Positions 5,549 through 7,881 of a stretch of DNA of 7,881 bases are shown here, in pieces; position 1 is the stretch's first letter, and every line of letters starts with the position of its first letter. The stretch is from an uncultured Streptomyces sp. GTDB taxonomy: Bacteria > Actinomycetota > Actinomycetes > Streptomycetales > Streptomycetaceae. The translations under genes were made by a program, and so were the position numbers. Below the pieces are notes generated by a model. The model was given only the letters and a program-made list of their open reading frames with translations. It had not been told where the DNA came from and ran no database searches. The DNA lies in the NCBI GenBank assembly GCA_946480485.1, contig CAMLJW010000236.1, forward strand, positions 1 through 7,881, written 5' to 3'.

Positions 5549-7057
5549 TCAGTGGCTGCCGGCGAGTTCGCCGCTGAGCGTCTGGTGGATCCGGGCGCTG
5601 GGCTCGTTCAGCCCGATGATCTCGACGGTCTTGTCGCGCTGGGCGTACTTGGTCTCGATGGCGTCCAGGGCGGCGACGGAGGACGCGTCCCAGATGTGCG
5701 CGGCGGTCAGGTCGATGACCACCTTGTCGGGGTCGGTGGCGTAGTTGAACTGGCCGACGAGGTCGTTGGAGGAGGCGAAGAAGAGCTCGCCGGTGACCCG
5801 GTAGACGGCGGTGGCGTTGTCGGGGTCGGTGACGGCGGTGACCTCGGCGAGGTGGGCGACGCGCTTGGCGAAGATGACCATCGCGGTGATCGAGCCGATG
5901 ACGACGCCGATGGCGAGGTTGCTGGTGGCGACCACGCACGCGACGGTGATCAGCATGACGGTGATCTCCCCTGCGGGCATCCGCCTGAGTGTCTTCGGTG
6001 CGATGGAGTGCCAGTCGAACGTCGCGAACGACACCATGACCATCACCGCGACGAGTGCGGCCATGGGGATGTCGGAGACCACCGGTCCGAAGACGACGCA
6101 CAGCACCATCAGGAACGCGCCGGCCAGGAACGTCGACAGCCGGGTACGGGCGCCGGAGACCCGTACGTTGATCATCGTCTGGCCGATCATCGCGCATCCG
6201 CCCATGCCGCCGAAGAAGCCCGTGACGATGTTGGCGACTCCCTGCCCGACGGACTCGCGGGTCTTGGAGGAGTGGGTGTCGGTGATGTCGTCGACCAGCT
6301 TGGCGGTCATCAGCGACTCCATCAGGCCGACCAGAGCCATGGCGAGCGCGTACGGGGCGACGGTGGTGAGCGTGTCCAGGGTGAACGGCACGTCCGGAAG
6401 GCCCGGTACAGGTAGCGAGGAAGGCAGGGCACCCTTGTCGCCCACGGTCGGCACCGCGATCCCGGCCGCGACCGTGATGACGGTGAGGATGACGATCGAC
6501 ACCAGCGGTGCCGGGATCACCTTGGTGACCTTCGGGAAGAACACCATCAGCGCCAGACCGGCGGCGATCAGCGGGTAGACCGGCCAGGGCACGTCGGCCA
6601 TCTCCGGCACCTGCGCCATGAAGATGAGGATGGCGAGGGAGTTGACGAAGCCGACCATCACGCTGCGCGGCACGAACCGCATCAACTTGGCAACGCCGAG
6701 GGCGCCGAGGACGATCTGGAAGACGCCAGCGAGGATGACGGCCGCGACGAGGTAGCCGAAGCCGTGTTCGCGGTTGAGTGGGGCGATGACCAGGGCCACG
6801 GCGCCGGTGGCGGCGGAGATCATGGCCGGGCGGCCGCCGACGATCGCGATGGTCACGGCCATGGTGAATGAGGCGAACAGACCGATCGCCGGGTCGACCC
6901 CGGCGATGATCGAGAACGAGATCGCCTCGGGAATCAGGGCCAGGGCGACCACGAGCCCGGCCAGCACCTCGGTGCGCAGCACCTTCGGGTCGGACAGCCA
7001 GGACGGGCGTCGGGAGCCGCGCAGCCAAGCGGCCGGGGACAGTACGGAGGAAGACAA
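5549..7057 (-). CDS. SulP/SLC26 family anion transporter with STAS domain
   Basis: The 502-residue membrane transporter probably imports an inorganic anion such as sulfate or bicarbonate. After a short hydrophilic N-terminus come ALIPEAISFSIIAGV (40-54), the SulP signature in helix 1, then GRPAMISAATGAVALVIAPL (75-94), MRFVPRSVMVGFVNSLAILI (126-145), ESLMTAKLVDDITDTHSSKT (247-266) and NIVTGFFGGMGGCAMIGQT (276-294). A C-terminal STAS domain spans about 405-495, with VVIDLTAAHIWDASSVAALD (446-465). The length is somewhat short but complete. The gate motif and loops look like the BicA-type branch, but the substrate is not readable. The start is TTG 7055-7057: an in-frame TGA at 7079-7081 closes the frame upstream, and no ATG or GTG lies between the two. 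The Shine-Dalgarno match is weak (AGG about 13 bases upstream). It is transcribed divergently from the DUF2180-like gene and is not coupled to the antiporter operon. Confidence 0.93.
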   Translation of the reverse strand: MSSSVLSPAAWLRGSRRPSWLSDPKVLRTEVLAGLVVALALIPEAISFSIIAGVDPAIGLFASFTMAVTIAIVGGRPAMISAATGAVALVIAPLNREHGFGYLVAAVILAGVFQIVLGALGVAKLMRFVPRSVMVGFVNSLAILIFMAQVPEMADVPWPVYPLIAAGLALMVFFPKVTKVIPAPLVSIVILTVITVAAGIAVPTVGDKGALPSSLPVPGLPDVPFTLDTLTTVAPYALAMALVGLMESLMTAKLVDDITDTHSSKTRESVGQGVANIVTGFFGGMGGCAMIGQTMINVRVSGARTRLSTFLAGAFLMVLCVVFGPVVSDIPMAALVAVMVMVSFATFDWHSIAPKTLRRMPAGEITVMLITVACVVATSNLAIGVVIGSITAMVIFAKRVAHLAEVTAVTDPDNATAVYRVTGELFFASSNDLVGQFNYATDPDKVVIDLTAAHIWDASSVAALDAIETKYAQRDKTVEIIGLNEPSARIHQTLSGELAGSH

Positions 7058-7203
7058 GAGATGAGGAACCTGTCGTGCTCAGGCACACCCGGCATCATGG
7101 TGGGCGCGCAGGAAGGCGTGGTCGGCCAGGGCGGCCGGCCACCAAGTCCGCGAGCGGCGGACCGAAGTCAGTGGGCAGCAGCGAAGCGACCTGCAACGGA
7201 ATA

Positions 7204-7209
7204 ACTCTA
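7204..7209 (-). promoter_or_regulatory. candidate -10 box for the SulP gene
   Basis: TAGAGT on the minus strand fits TAGRRT and lies in the 247-base divergent gap (7058-7304), about 147 bases before the TTG start. No good -35 hexamer is visible. I see no further gene in this gap. Confidence 0.3.
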
Positions 7210-7304
7210 CTGAGAGAGAGCCGGCGGGCGCGGTGGGGGCGCCTGGCCTGGCGGCGCAAGTTCAGTGCCAGCCAGCAACTGACGGCCACGCCGCAGGAGA
7301 GCTG

Positions 7305-7556
7305 ATGCACTGCCTGGACTGCACCGGCATCGGGGCGCAGGTCGCCGCCGTCGGCGTCTGTGCGCAGTGCGGAGCGGCCGTCTGCGCCGTCCACGCCGAA
7401 GTCTCCGAGCAGTACCTGACCTGCACGAAGCCGGTCTCCCGCCCGGTGGCCACCAAGCCGCCGGTGCGGCGGCTGCTGTGCAGCACCTGTGCCGAGGCCC
7501 ACCGGGCCCATGCGGCGTGTTGTCCGGGGTCCGCCCACACGGTGCGGACCTCGTAA
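7305..7556 (+). CDS. small Cys-rich zinc-finger-like protein (DUF2180-like)
   Basis: The 83-residue protein starts at ATG 7305-7307, with AGGAGAG about four bases upstream. It is built of metal-ligand pairs: C3-x2-C6, C19-x2-C22 followed by C27 and H30, then C59-x2-C62 with H66 and H69 and a C72-C73 pair. The opening MHCLDC and the central GVCAQCGAAVCAVHA match the pattern of short Streptomyces proteins annotated DUF2180, which have a zinc-ribbon or B-box-like look. Function is not established. An upstream in-frame ATG at 7233 would add 24 residues without a ribosome binding site and is rejected. The gene ends 17 bases before the flavin monooxygenase start and is probably co-transcribed with it. 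Confidence 0.75.
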   Translation: MHCLDCTGIGAQVAAVGVCAQCGAAVCAVHAEVSEQYLTCTKPVSRPVATKPPVRRLLCSTCAEAHRAHAACCPGSAHTVRTS

Positions 7557-7573
7557 AGGGCGAGAAGTGCAAG

Positions 7574-7881
7574 GTGATGATCGTCGGCGGCGGCCAGGCC
7601 GGGCTCGCCGTCGGCTACCACCTGCGCCGCCTCGGCCTGGACTTCGTCATCCTCGACACCCAGACCGAACCCGGCGGCGCCTGGCAGCACACCTGGGACT
7701 CGCTGCACCTGGTTCTCCCCGGCCGCCTACTCCTCGCTGCCCGGACGGCTCATGCCGCCCCAGGCCGGCCAGGAGTACCCGGAGGCCGCCCACGTGGTGG
7801 CCTATCTGCGGGACTACGAGAAGCGGTACGAGCTGCCCGTGCAGCGGCCTCCGTCGCCGGCGAGGCAGCTCGCCGCGCAGA
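7574..7881 (+). pseudogene. ArsO-like flavin monooxygenase, frameshifted, 3' truncated by window
   Basis: The frame starting at GTG 7574-7576 (ATG follows directly, GAGAAG six bases upstream) reads [20 protein letters not shown] and then [20 protein letters not shown]. This is the FAD-binding Rossmann region with GGGQAG at residues 5-10 and the WDSLHL motif of ArsO-type NAD(P)H-dependent flavin monooxygenases. At codon 46 there is one extra G (7711-7712). The family sequence continues one frame over as [20 protein letters not shown], then [20 protein letters not shown] and LPVQRP. Past about 7850 the reading becomes doubtful (PPSPARQ against [11 protein letters not shown] in the first frame), so a second, compensating shift is possible near the window edge. 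As read, the product would be garbled after residue 46. A sequencing error is a real alternative. ArsO proteins occur in some actinobacterial arsenic clusters, but no other clear ars gene is in the window. Confidence 0.7.

Noticed and set aside
5507..6415. 302-codon plus-strand frame
   Set aside because: It is antisense to the SulP gene, Gly/Asp/Val/His-rich with no family motif.
4710..7088. 792-codon minus-strand frame starting at ATG 7088
   Set aside because: It overlaps the SulP gene on the same strand in another frame, is dominated by Arg/Pro/His/Gly, and only its last 77 codons (the STAS fragment) resemble protein.
7262..7708. 148-codon minus-strand frame
   Set aside because: It is antisense to the Cys-rich gene and the monooxygenase, both of which have recognisable motifs and ribosome binding sites.

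Overview
The window is high-GC DNA with strong G/C bias at third codon positions, GTG/TTG starts and protein families typical of Streptomyces or a close actinomycete. Nearly all real genes lie on the minus strand, from about 7057 down to 210. The right end, from 7305, is transcribed divergently on the plus strand. The long plus-strand frames opposite the transporters are GC-driven shadows.

Reading the minus strand in transcription order, there is a SulP/SLC26 anion transporter with a C-terminal STAS domain (7057-5549), then about 600 bases without an intact gene. Next come a broken STAS-domain (anti-sigma-antagonist-like) gene (4943-4600), an NhaP-type cation/proton antiporter (4430-3195), a CBS-domain gene damaged by two opposing frameshifts (3208-2882) and an ArsB/NhaD (SLC13-like) permease (2885-1587). 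The C-terminal scrap of a flotillin/SPFH gene (about 1530-1306), a small three-helix membrane protein (1180-812) and an intact CBS-pair protein (710-210) follow. On the plus strand are a small Cys-rich DUF2180-like protein (7305-7556) and an ArsO-like flavin monooxygenase (from 7574) that carries a frameshift and runs off the window.

The common theme is ion transport: one anion transporter and two cation or oxyanion permeases, accompanied by small nucleotide- or switch-type domains (CBS, STAS) that in such settings usually act as regulators. All three large transporters are intact, whereas the small accessory genes are mostly broken. Genuine decay and uncorrected sequencing indels are both possible causes. 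The CBS and flotillin remnants also lack whole segments, which favours real decay for those two.

The most interesting non-coding signal is a 31-base element, 28 of 31 positions identical, at 4472-4502 and 4975-5005. One copy lies upstream of the antiporter and the other upstream of the broken STAS gene, in the same orientation and at a similar distance from the start codon (41 and 31 bases). Each copy can fold into a small hairpin whose stem is kept while the loop and bulge differ. It is a candidate shared leader RNA element or operator for this ion-transport locus.
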